A stretch of 64,000 bases of DNA from Myroides phaeus (GTDB taxonomy: Bacteria > Bacteroidota > Bacteroidia > Flavobacteriales > Flavobacteriaceae), in assembly GCF_009799805.1 (NCBI RefSeq), contig NZ_CP047050.1, forward strand, positions 2,866,001-2,930,000. Reading direction: 5' to 3'. A program made the translations under genes and the position numbers. Positions 56,754-64,000 of this stretch are shown here, one piece after another (positions within the stretch are counted from its first letter, which is position 1; each line of letters starts with the position of its first letter). The notes beneath the pieces are model-generated. The model made no database searches and was not told the DNA's origin. It saw nothing but the letters and a program-made list of their open reading frames with translations.

Positions 56754-57967
56754 AATATTTTATAGAATAAATCTTTTTTAATGATGTAGTAACGTCCTCT
56801 ACGTTCTATTTTAACAAATTCTCCATGAGATAAAAGCTCTATTCCTTGATAAGATTTTGTGTTGTTTTGTGGTTCAAAATCCCATTTCTTTAAAATCTTT
56901 CTTATTTCACTAGCAGATATTATTAGTTTTGGGTTTGTCTTGCGTAATAACAAGAGTAAATCATTGGGAGCTACGCAAATTTCATCCTCGGCAACCTTTT
57001 CAAAGCACAGGTTTAAAAGTTCTAAAAGTGAAATCTCTATTTTGTTTTTACTAATTAGCTTTAAAAGGGAAGCTGTAAGTATCTGTTTAGGTGTAAACCA
57101 CATTCGGGTTTGTTGCGTGGTGTAATAAGGTCGTAGAAGTAAGTATTTGATGAAATAAGGAACTTCACTTGTTAGCTTCTTGATAAAGTGAACGTCTTCT
57201 GATTCAATAGGTTTAATCTTTCGAATCCAAAAACGTATTTCTTCTTCGTCTATTTGAATGAAATCATCCTCATTGTTAGAGCAAAGAATAAACTTGGCGA
57301 AAAACTCTATTTCCTGTCTGTCTTTTCCCTTTGCTTCAACTTTGTCTTTGTCAGTAGTAGAAAGGTACTTTAAACGCTCTGTAATCTCTTTCTTATCAAA
57401 GAATACTTCGTCTATGGCAACTAATAACATACTTGCCCAATCAGCGTTAAATTGAGAACCAAAAGAATCTCCTTTGATATAAGTCATATTGAGTCCAAAG
57501 ATATTTTTAAGCCATTTAATAAAAGAGCTTTTTCCTGTTGCACGTTCTTTACTAACAAGGCACAATATTGGTAAGGTTTGCGTTGGCTTCTCATACAATA
57601 GCTTTAGATAGTCTAAACCATATTCGTATTGTTCACTTCCGAATATGTGCTTTACAAAGTGTAGTGAGTTTGGAATCAATTGTTCTAATTCATTTAAGTT
57701 AAAATCTTCTTCTATTGGTTTCATATTTAATTCATTATAGGTATTAAAAAAATTTTCTACGATTGGTTGATAGTTAAGATGGTCTGGAATACAGCAAAAG
57801 CCATCTAATTTTAAGACGTTCTCTAAGTAGGACTTTCCGTGATCTGATACAATCGTTTCACGAGTCCAACGCACCATTACTTTAACTTTATCACCTGATA
57901 TCAAAGGTTTTTCGATGATTTTAAAGTAAGCAGTTCCTACTCGGATATAGGGTATATCTAAGCTCAT
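56732..57967 (-). CDS. Primase-helicase family (SF3/DUF5906-like) replication protein
   Basis: This 411-residue protein has Walker A ERATGKSSFIKWLKN near residue 137, Walker B SMLLVAIDEVFFD near 172, and the sensor-type strand FILCSNNEDDFI near 225, in the order of superfamily 3/VirE-like helicases used in phage and plasmid initiation. The C-terminal 130 residues look like a winged-helix DNA-binding region (LNLCFEKVAEDEICVAPNDL) that could bind the adjacent iterons. It lies upstream of the primase gene and is probably co-transcribed with it. Confidence 0.85.
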   Translation of the reverse strand: MSLDIPYIRVGTAYFKIIEKPLISGDKVKVMVRWTRETIVSDHGKSYLENVLKLDGFCCIPDHLNYQPIVENFFNTYNELNMKPIEEDFNLNELEQLIPNSLHFVKHIFGSEQYEYGLDYLKLLYEKPTQTLPILCLVSKERATGKSSFIKWLKNIFGLNMTYIKGDSFGSQFNADWASMLLVAIDEVFFDKKEITERLKYLSTTDKDKVEAKGKDRQEIEFFAKFILCSNNEDDFIQIDEEEIRFWIRKIKPIESEDVHFIKKLTSEVPYFIKYLLLRPYYTTQQTRMWFTPKQILTASLLKLISKNKIEISLLELLNLCFEKVAEDEICVAPNDLLLLLRKTNPKLIISASEIRKILKKWDFEPQNNTKSYQGIELLSHGEFVKIERRGRYYIIKKDLFYKIFDAMMQE

Positions 57968-58063
57968 ATTTACTTGTGTTTTAATAATCCTTATCTTTAT
58001 ACGATAAGAGTTGAGTTATACTTTAATTGGATATTAAGGGACGATTTGCACAAGTTGTCCCTT

Positions 58064-58363
58064 TTATTTTTTAGCGAATAGTTCTAATGCCAAGTCAGCA
58101 TCGACTATAATTTTTCTACCTCTTTGGATAATCGCTTTTTTGATATGACCTTCTTTCTTGATTTTATTAGCAGTGGTAATACTGCACCCAAGTAGGTCTG
58201 CTATACCACGTATTCCGTAAACATAACGCTTTGTAGATTGTTGCGTTTCTTGCGAAGTATTGAGTTCTTTAAAATCCTTTATAGATACTGTTTGTAATAA
58301 CTGTAATAGTTCTTCTCCTGTCATTTGCCAAACTGGCTTTTCTTTTAATTCGCTTATATACAT
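58064..58363 (-). CDS. DUF3853-type helix-turn-helix protein
   Basis: This 99-residue protein starts MYISELKEKPVWQMTGEELL and has the HTH region YVYGIRGIADLLGCSITTAN, KIKKEGHIKKAIIQRGRKII, as in DUF3853/excisionase-like proteins of Bacteroides mobilizable transposons. I choose the ATG at 58363; a 46-residue extension to 58501 is Cys- and Pro-rich and unlike the family. A role in excision or control of the replication genes is inferred. Confidence 0.8.
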   Translation of the reverse strand: MYISELKEKPVWQMTGEELLQLLQTVSIKDFKELNTSQETQQSTKRYVYGIRGIADLLGCSITTANKIKKEGHIKKAIIQRGRKIIVDADLALELFAKK

Positions 58364-58538
58364 AGTTTTAGTTTTTAAATTATACGATTTTGTGATGTTC
58401 GAACAATTCAAAACTACGATGTGTGTAAGGTGGAGAGGGGGTGGAAAAACACACTTTATTGCACAAAAAAACCACTTTAGTAAAATTCTAAAGTGGTTCA
58501 AAGGTGGATTTATAAATTTTAAAGGCTTTTATAGTACT

Positions 58539-59438
58539 TTATTGTTTAAAAGCTGAATCAATGAGATTGCGATACTCTTTTAATGTATCATTGGCACTGC
58601 TACCTGTTATGTGTTTATACTTAGAGTCATAAGTTGCTTTCTTAATCTTAAATTCTTTTAATATTTGAGCAAACCACTTTTTCTTTAAACTTTTGTTTTC
58701 TATGTTATTATGTAAGCAATGAATTACATAAAAGAAAGTGTATAGAAAATCCTCTTTGATTTTTATTTTATTCACTGTATGTAAGATATTTATCTCTCTA
58801 TAAAAATCATATTCTGATATATCTTCAATAAATTGATTGTTTACTATACTATGTAGTTTACTAATAAGTCCCATTGAAAATATAGGCTTGTCATTAATAA
58901 AAAGATAATCATTGTCATACATTTCATAGTCCTTAAAATTTGATTTCACATCTTTTAAAAGCCTTTTACTATGATTATATATCTCTTGGTGGTAGTCGTA
59001 GTTTAAAAAACCTATCTCTTTGTAAAAACTTGATTCAAAGTAGGTTTTACGTTCAGGCAATTCCGTTTCTCTATACAATTCCATTGTTAAATCATTATCT
59101 GACAAACTATTTTTATTTCTTTCTCGGTATTTCTTTAACCGAAGTCCATCTCTATCAAGATTAGTGAAGAAATCAGAATTTTTTTCATACAACTTAATTA
59201 TTGTCTCCAAATTTTCTCTAACAATAGATAAAATTTCTTTTCTTTCTTGTGTGTCTTTTGCAGAATCAATTCGGTCTTTAAAATCAAACATTAAGATATT
59301 AATCATATATTGTCTATAAATATCTTGGGAATCGAAATTAAACGAATTTCCTGATGTGTTTAATTCTTTTTCCCACATCACTATTGTGTTATCAGTCATA
59401 AATCTTGTTAATTCTAATTGGGCATCTACTGTATTCAT
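58539..59438 (-). CDS. Unknown helical protein coupled to the integrase
   Basis: This 299-residue, mainly helical, highly charged protein (MFDFKDRIDSAKDTQERKEI; LDRDGLRLKKYRERNKNSLS) has no signal peptide, membrane segment or recognised domain. Its ATG overlaps the integrase stop (ATGA at 59435-59438), so the two are translated together and may act together. I recall hypothetical genes at this position in other Bacteroidota elements but no function. Confidence 0.65.
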   Translation of the reverse strand: MNTVDAQLELTRFMTDNTIVMWEKELNTSGNSFNFDSQDIYRQYMINILMFDFKDRIDSAKDTQERKEILSIVRENLETIIKLYEKNSDFFTNLDRDGLRLKKYRERNKNSLSDNDLTMELYRETELPERKTYFESSFYKEIGFLNYDYHQEIYNHSKRLLKDVKSNFKDYEMYDNDYLFINDKPIFSMGLISKLHSIVNNQFIEDISEYDFYREINILHTVNKIKIKEDFLYTFFYVIHCLHNNIENKSLKKKWFAQILKEFKIKKATYDSKYKHITGSSANDTLKEYRNLIDSAFKQ

Positions 59439-60706
59439 ATCATATCAAATTTAGTCATTGCATTCGCTTTAATCGTATCAGCTACATCAATATAAGGCTT
59501 CATTGATTTGTAGTCTGAATGTCCTGTCCATTTCATTACAACCTGTACAGGTATCCCCAATGATAAAGCGGTACAGATAAATGTTCTTCGCCCTACGTGA
59601 GTGCTTAAATGTTCGTATTTGGGTTTTACTTCATCTATTCTTTCATTGCCTACATAGTAGGTTTCTCTAATCGGTTCGTTAATCTCTGCTAACTCTCCAA
59701 GTTCTTTTATGTAGTCATTCATCTTTTGATTAGAAATAACAGGTAGAGCCTTTCCTTTTTCAAAAGGTACATCTTTGTACTTCTCTAATATTGCTCTACT
59801 GTGTTTGTTTAATTCAACTCTCAGCATATCATTTGTCTTTTTGGTAACAAACTCAATAGCATCATTTTTAATGTCGTGTCTTGTTAGGCTAAAGGCATCT
59901 GAATAGCGAAGTCCTGTATAGCAACAGAAAAGCAATACATCACGTACACGTTCTAAGTACGACTTTGTGCCTAAATCCGTTGATTTAATCTGTTCGATTT
60001 CCTCTTGAGTTAAAAAGATTATCTTTTTAGATGTTTCCTTTAGTTTTGGTTTAAACTCTTCAAAATTATAGGTAATTGTATAATTGTTGTTTTTACACCA
60101 CTTCAAAAACCACTTTACAAAACTAATTTGCTTTTCGATGGTGCTATTACGCATCTGTTTTTCAATGCGTAAAAATGAAACGTAGTCTAATAACGTCTTT
60201 TCGTTAATATCAGTAAACTGAAAATTGCTTTTGAAAGAAAAAAGATGTGAACGAACAGTATTAAACTTGGTGTAAGTAGCAGTTGTCCAATCATTGCGTT
60301 TACCACTACTTTTTACAAACTCGTCAAAAGCTGTAAAGAGATTCTTTTCTGTTGCTGATATGGTTTGTTTATCTGAGTAGCGTTTTATTTCATCTTTTAA
60401 GAGTTCAAAAGAAGGTACTTCGTTTTTCAATTCATACTCTTTAAAGATTCTATCAATCGTAGTAGATAGCTCCTGTATTGCTGTATTGATTTCGGAAGAG
60501 CTTTGTTTTAGCTTATTGGTACACCCATTGCGTACCTTTTCTTTTGCTTCATCCCATTTAGAAGCATCAATGCGGTAGCCTGTAAAGAGTTCTACACGGC
60601 CACCATTATATACCACTCTTGCACGAATTGGAACGTTCTCTGTGATTAATACACCATCTTTCTTTCTCTTTTCAATAGCAATAGTTATCTTTCTTTTTAT
60701 AGTCAT
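59435..60706 (-). CDS. Tyrosine recombinase, integrase of island B
   Basis: This 423-residue integrase presumably acts on tRNA-Ser. I choose MTIKRKITIAIEKRKKDGVL at 60706; the 10 residues added by an ATG at 60736 are not family-like. The arm-binding domain (RARVVYNGGRVELFTGYRID) and SAM-like domain (about 115-220) precede the catalytic domain: CCYTGLRYSDAFSLT (Arg), HVGRRTFICTALSLG (H-x-x-R), WTGHSDYKSMKPYIDVA (His, Tyr). It starts about 150 bp inside the right att copy and reads inward. Confidence 0.94.
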   Translation of the reverse strand: MTIKRKITIAIEKRKKDGVLITENVPIRARVVYNGGRVELFTGYRIDASKWDEAKEKVRNGCTNKLKQSSSEINTAIQELSTTIDRIFKEYELKNEVPSFELLKDEIKRYSDKQTISATEKNLFTAFDEFVKSSGKRNDWTTATYTKFNTVRSHLFSFKSNFQFTDINEKTLLDYVSFLRIEKQMRNSTIEKQISFVKWFLKWCKNNNYTITYNFEEFKPKLKETSKKIIFLTQEEIEQIKSTDLGTKSYLERVRDVLLFCCYTGLRYSDAFSLTRHDIKNDAIEFVTKKTNDMLRVELNKHSRAILEKYKDVPFEKGKALPVISNQKMNDYIKELGELAEINEPIRETYYVGNERIDEVKPKYEHLSTHVGRRTFICTALSLGIPVQVVMKWTGHSDYKSMKPYIDVADTIKANAMTKFDMI

Positions 60707-60854
60707 AGTTATTTGTAATAGCACCCAAATATACACCCAATTTTGATACTATCATATAGTATTTTAAGGTATTTAATCGACTTAATAAAAACATAACTAC
60801 CAATAAATCAAAATAATAGTATTTTATCACACTCTATTTATATATGGGTTATAT

Positions 60855-60869
60855 TCCCTCTTTCTCCGC
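60855..60869 (+). repeat. att direct repeat, copy 3 (right end of island B)
   Basis: TCCCTCTTTCTCCGC, identical to the 15 bp at the tRNA-Ser 3' end. Confidence 0.9.
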
Positions 60870-60873
60870 AAAT

Positions 60874-60908
60874 AAAACCGATAACGAGAGTTATCGGTTT
60901 TTTTATTT
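60874..60908 (+). terminator. Displaced native terminator of tRNA-Ser
   Basis: AAAACCGATAAC pairs with GTTATCGGTTTT around GAGA, then T residues, five bases after att copy 3; before integration it would have followed the tRNA gene. Confidence 0.85.
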
Positions 60909-61132
60909 TATATAGTTGCTGAAAGCCTTACTTCCATTATAGCTTTTTAAGACACCTCCATAAGCTTATGGTTTTCTTTGAGTCAAAATATCCTCATTGG
61001 GATATGTAATCTCTCGCGCTTAACTTTATCAATAACAGCCTATTCTTTTTTAAAGGGACATCTATAAAAACGGTTATCAATAGAATTATTAGTGAAATCT
61101 GTTGAAAATTTTATCTTTACAAAAAAAATAGA

Positions 61133-61609
61133 ATGAATATGAGAAAAACTTTATACGTTTTACTGTTCTCTTTCTTGGCATTGGGAATGAGTAGTTGTAA
61201 AGAGCAAGAAGCTACTGAAAAATTTGAAATAGAGAATTTAGTAGGAACATGGGAATTATCATCGACTAAGACATACGATAGAGAAGCAAAATTTATAGAA
61301 CAAATTTTCCCTTCAGATGATTATGGATGTGGACTGATGACTTGGACCTATACGAAAGATAAAATAGATATCCTTCAATTCGTAGGTAAAGACGAAAATG
61401 GTAATTGCCTTGAGGAAATAGTTGGCTTAAATTATACTCTTCAAAATAATAACATCAGTACTTTAGATGAGTTGGGCATAGAAGATAAGATGCTTATAAC
61501 GAATTTAACTAATGACGAATTAGTTGTTATGGTCTCATTGCCTAATCCAGTAAAAGAAGATGCTAATTCTATTAAATATACTGAAATTAGCTATAAAAGA
61601 ATTAAGTAA
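61133..61609 (+). CDS. Lipocalin-like lipoprotein
   Basis: This 158-residue protein has a lipoprotein signal (KTLYVLLFSFLALGMSSC; lipobox Cys near residue 22). The mature part begins EIENLVGTWELSSTKTYDRE, the N-terminal strand pattern of small lipocalin-like domains common in Flavobacteria, with strands WTYTKDKIDIL and KYTEISYKRIK at the end. Probable cell-surface or periplasmic lipoprotein; ligand unknown. A promoter-like TATCTTTA lies at 61112. Confidence 0.75.
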   Translation: MNMRKTLYVLLFSFLALGMSSCKEQEATEKFEIENLVGTWELSSTKTYDREAKFIEQIFPSDDYGCGLMTWTYTKDKIDILQFVGKDENGNCLEEIVGLNYTLQNNNISTLDELGIEDKMLITNLTNDELVVMVSLPNPVKEDANSIKYTEISYKRIK

Positions 61610-61641
61610 TAAGGTGTCTGTAAAAGACAAGCCTTCTTCAT

Positions 61642-61674
61642 AAAAAACCGATAACATATGTTATCGTTTTTTTT
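61642..61674 (+). terminator. Terminator after the lipoprotein gene
   Basis: CGATAAC pairs with GTTATCG around CATATG-like centre, with A and T runs on the two sides. Confidence 0.88.
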
Positions 61675-61820
61675 GTATCAACTTACTCCCTACCGATATG
61701 TTATCTCTGTTTATAAATTAAACGAAAGCAGTATTGTATAATTTATGAAATATAATATTTTTACGGAAAAAATGTTTGTACAAACAAACTATATCCCTTT
61801 TACCAAATACAATAAATCAA

Positions 61821-62657
61821 ATGAGAAATACAATAGCTTTTATCCTTGTTTTGTTTTTCACAACTGTTTTTTCACAAGAAAAAATAAATGTAATTCTGAT
61901 AGGAACAGTACATTTTAACAACCCTGGTTTTGATCGTGGAAAAGTAATTGACATCGATATTCTAAACTCTTCTAAACAAGAGGATTTAGAAAAAATTACT
62001 AATAAAATTGTACAAAAATACAATCCTGATAAAGTGTTTGTAGAATCGTCATATGAAAACAGAGAAAACCTGAATAAACAATACTTGTTGTATGTAGACA
62101 ATAAACCCTTTTATAACTTAGATAGTATCCAAAAAAACTTCTTTAAACGATATTATTCGGAGAATGAGATTTTTCAACTTGGATTCAGACTTGCAAAAAA
62201 ATCAAAAAACAATGCTATATATTCTATTGATTATAATTTAGAGCAACGCTATGATTTAATAGAATCTGAAACAAACAAGAATACACAAATAGACCCTACA
62301 TCTTTTTCTAATAGAATTAAAACTCTAAGTGACTTTACTAATAATTGTGTTGCAAAAAATAGTTTATCCGACGTTTTTGTCTGTATAAACTCTAAAGAAC
62401 AAAGAGAATTGAACAAAGGAGCCTATATATCAATTCTAAATCGTTTAAACAACGATGATACGTTCTTTGGCTCTGATTTTGTTGCAAGCTGGTACAAACG
62501 CAATTTAATAATGTATTCTTATGTACAAAATCAAGTTTCAATTGGAGATAAAAATATCGTAATTATTGTAGGAGCAGGACATGCAGCTATGTTTTATGAT
62601 TTTATAAAAAATGATTCTAATTTTAATCTTATCGATTTTAATGAAGTAATGGAGTAA
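61821..62657 (+). CDS. Secreted DUF5694/TraB-like protein
   Basis: This 278-residue protein has a signal peptide (MRNTIAFILVLFFTTVFSQ). The mature part starts INVILIGTVHFNNPGFD, then PDKVFVESSYENR, YSENEIFQLGFRLAKK, and near the end IVIIVGAGHAAMFYDFI. GTxHF, a following VExS strand and GxGH are the conserved elements of the TraB/PrgY/GumN-like EreA-type fold as seen in DUF5694 proteins. The start at 61821 is chosen because it opens the signal peptide; a TTG at 61776 would add residues before it. Function unknown. Confidence 0.75.
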   Translation: MRNTIAFILVLFFTTVFSQEKINVILIGTVHFNNPGFDRGKVIDIDILNSSKQEDLEKITNKIVQKYNPDKVFVESSYENRENLNKQYLLYVDNKPFYNLDSIQKNFFKRYYSENEIFQLGFRLAKKSKNNAIYSIDYNLEQRYDLIESETNKNTQIDPTSFSNRIKTLSDFTNNCVAKNSLSDVFVCINSKEQRELNKGAYISILNRLNNDDTFFGSDFVASWYKRNLIMYSYVQNQVSIGDKNIVIIVGAGHAAMFYDFIKNDSNFNLIDFNEVME

Positions 62658-62799
62658 ATACATACTTTCTAAACTTAAAATAACAATTACATCAATTTAC
62701 ATAATACTTTTTTTGAAAAAAACCACTCAAATAACCTACTAAAAATCAACACATAAGCATATAACGTGGTTTTTATTTTAAAAATAATGCTTTTAATTG

Positions 62800-62830
62800 T
62801 TGTATATTAAATAATATTATTCGACTTTTG
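62800..62830 (+). promoter_or_regulatory. tRNA-Leu promoter
   Basis: TTG (62800-62802), 20 nt, GACTTTTG (62823-62830), followed by the leader GCACTCGCA and ACAAAACGT shared with tRNA-Ser. Confidence 0.55.
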
Positions 62831-62864
62831 CACTCGCAATCACAAACAAAACGTGTGTAAGCAT

Positions 62865-62950
62865 GCTCGAGTGGTGGAAGTGGTAGACACGCTGGACTTA
62901 AAATCCAGTGAGCAGTAATGTTCGTGCGGGTTCAAGTCCCGCCTCGAGTA
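62865..62950 (+). tRNA. tRNA-Leu(UAA)
   Basis: Acceptor GCTCGAG pairs with CTCGAGT (G1-U72 wobble), discriminator A. The anticodon loop carries TAA within CTGGACTTAAAATCCAG, there is a class II variable arm, and the T arm GGGTTCAAGTCCC is normal; CCA not encoded. Confidence 0.95.
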
Positions 62951-62951
62951 C

Positions 62952-62989
62952 AAAAAGGAGAATTGATACAATATCAATTCTCCTTTTTT
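62952..62989 (+). terminator. Terminator after tRNA-Leu
   Basis: AAAAGGAGAATTGATA pairs perfectly with TATCAATTCTCCTTTT, followed by T. The stretch from here to 63243 shows no gene. Confidence 0.93.
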
Positions 62990-63243
62990 ATTTTGTAGTA
63001 ATTTGACTTCTTTTGGCTCAATAGCATACCATGAGATCTATATATAAAAATTGACTTAATCTACAATACACCTTACCTTCCTCCTCTTTTAGTACCCTTT
63101 TACATTAACAACGAATGTTAGCTCTACGATAATCCCTAATCATCTCAATATACAACTCAGTTTTCGTAATTGTTCTTCTATATACTTACCCGTACTTATA
63201 AGTGAAAGTAACACTAATAAAATTCCCAAAAACAAGTAGGCAC

Positions 63244-63278
63244 AAAAAAGCCTCACAGTTTACACTTATGAGGCTTTT
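63244..63278 (-). terminator. Terminator after the Fic gene
   Basis: AAAAGCCTCA pairs with TGAGGCTTTT; T run on the minus strand, 8 bp after the stop. Confidence 0.9.
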
Positions 63279-63285
63279 GATATTT

Positions 63286-64000
63286 TTAATACAATTTATG
63301 TCGTTTAAGTACCTTTTGGTAATCGCTCTGAGCCTTTAAACACACTTCTAACAAACGTTCTCTCGATATAGGCCACTCTTCTATTCCTTTAAAGTATTCG
63401 TCTCTCATTTCTTCTTCTATGAAAAACGGTACAAGTTGATTAGCTAAGCATTCCTTATAAAGAATCAAACGTGCTATTCGCCCATTACAATCCTGAAAAG
63501 GTCGTATGCTTTCAAACTGATAAAGAAGCTCCACAATATCTTCTATTGTCTTAACTTCTATACTCTGATAATGTACAAACACGCTACGCATACGTTCTTC
63601 AACCTCTTCTGGTGAACAAGCGATGTGAGTATCGGTATCATTTGACACCTGTTTGTACTTTCCTACGTTAAACCAAGGTTTTCCATTGTCAGATGTTCCT
63701 ACTTTTAAACGAGCGTGTAACTTCTTTGTTGACTCTTCTGTCAGTACCTGTTCTGCATTTTCAATTATCATATCAATACAACGAAAGTGATTCGCTGTTT
63801 CAATAACATCATCAACATTTACACATCCACGAGTAGTACCAACAGTATTAGTTTCAAAAATATGACGCGTTTGATCTCGAGTTAATTCAGTTCCCTTAAT
63901 ACGATTAGAATTATAAGTAAACTCCACCTGAGTACGGTGGTAAATACCCTTTTTCAATCCCTTTCCCTTCTGCTCTTGCAGTACTTCAAGCAGGGATTTC
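63286..64000 (-). CDS. Fic-family protein with altered active site, partial at window edge
   Basis: The frame is open to the right edge (LLEVLQEQKGKGLKKGIYHR precedes the conserved region), so the start lies outside; a TTG at 63957 is only an apparent start. The inhibitory-helix segment reads TYNSNRIKGTEL, where the family normally has S-x-x-I-E-G-(S/N); Glu is Lys here. The Fic motif reads RPFQDCNGRIAR near the end, where active AMPylases have HPFx(D/E)GNGRxxR: the catalytic His is Arg and the first Gly is Cys. Both changes argue against normal AMP transfer; it may be inactive or have another role. Confidence 0.85.
   Translation of the reverse strand, partial: KSLLEVLQEQKGKGLKKGIYHRTQVEFTYNSNRIKGTELTRDQTRHIFETNTVGTTRGCVNVDDVIETANHFRCIDMIIENAEQVLTEESTKKLHARLKVGTSDNGKPWFNVGKYKQVSNDTDTHIACSPEEVEERMRSVFVHYQSIEVKTIEDIVELLYQFESIRPFQDCNGRIARLILYKECLANQLVPFFIEEEMRDEYFKGIEEWPISRERLLEVCLKAQSDYQKVLKRHKLY

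Overview
The window comes from a low-GC member of the Bacteroidota, most likely a Flavobacteriaceae of the Flavobacterium/Myroides kind. Evidence: a giant adhesin-like protein ending in a type IX secretion (T9SS) sorting domain, fused SecDF, a CidA/LrgA-LrgB pair, Bacteroidota-type promoters (TTG, about 20 nt, then TATATTTG) upstream of gyrB, secDF, thrS and a tRNA gene, and no Shine-Dalgarno dependence. The species cannot be fixed from the sequence alone.

Layout. 1-368 is the N-terminal part of a tyrosine recombinase lying just beyond the 3' end of mnmE, probably the edge of an integrated element that extends out of the window. 518-34377 is ordinary chromosome: mnmE, a universal stress protein, a secreted small protein, a 2429-residue MBG-repeat T9SS protein, folE-cysS-yidD-lgt, secDF, mdh, gyrB, a GreA-like protein, an outer-membrane barrel with a TPR partner, lrgAB, a probable small RNA, ftsE, a CYTH protein, the thrS-infC-rpmI-rplT operon, and tRNA-Ser(UGA).

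34364-60869 is a 26.5 kb accessory region in the 3' end of tRNA-Ser. The last 14-15 bases of the tRNA gene (CCCTCTTTCTCCGC) recur at 47800 and 60855, splitting the region into two tandem islands of about 13 kb. Island A (34364-47813) has its own integrase, small regulators, an AbiEii-type toxin with a DUF6922 partner, a large helicase-nuclease, a gene made of 54-bp repeats, a nucleotidyltransferase/DUF262 pair and an AbiGi-like gene: it reads as a defence island. Island B (47814-60869) has an integrase, an unknown partner gene, a DUF3853 protein, a helicase and a primase flanking a cluster of eleven TGCATCA iterons, and a mobC/relaxase operon with an oriT-like site: an integrative mobilizable element. 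A close copy of the oriT-like site sits in island A, which has no relaxase, suggesting A can be moved in trans by B's machinery.

The most striking content is at the left end of island B: an integron-like system. A divergent 279-residue tyrosine recombinase is followed by an attI-like region and five cassettes in the same orientation: lincosamide nucleotidyltransferase, a phosphotransferase, a 197-bp cassette with no gene, tet(X) and aadS. Each cassette ends in a long imperfect palindrome (attC-like). The decisive signature is that the 5' end of every cassette (G|TT...) is the reverse complement of the R'' box at its own 3' end, different for each cassette, exactly as predicted for circles inserted at G|TT. 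The recombinase lacks the insertion typical of IntI, so this looks like a Bacteroidota integron analogue.

60870-64000 returns to chromosome: a lipoprotein, a DUF5694 protein, tRNA-Leu(UAA) and a Fic protein whose active-site and inhibitory residues are altered.
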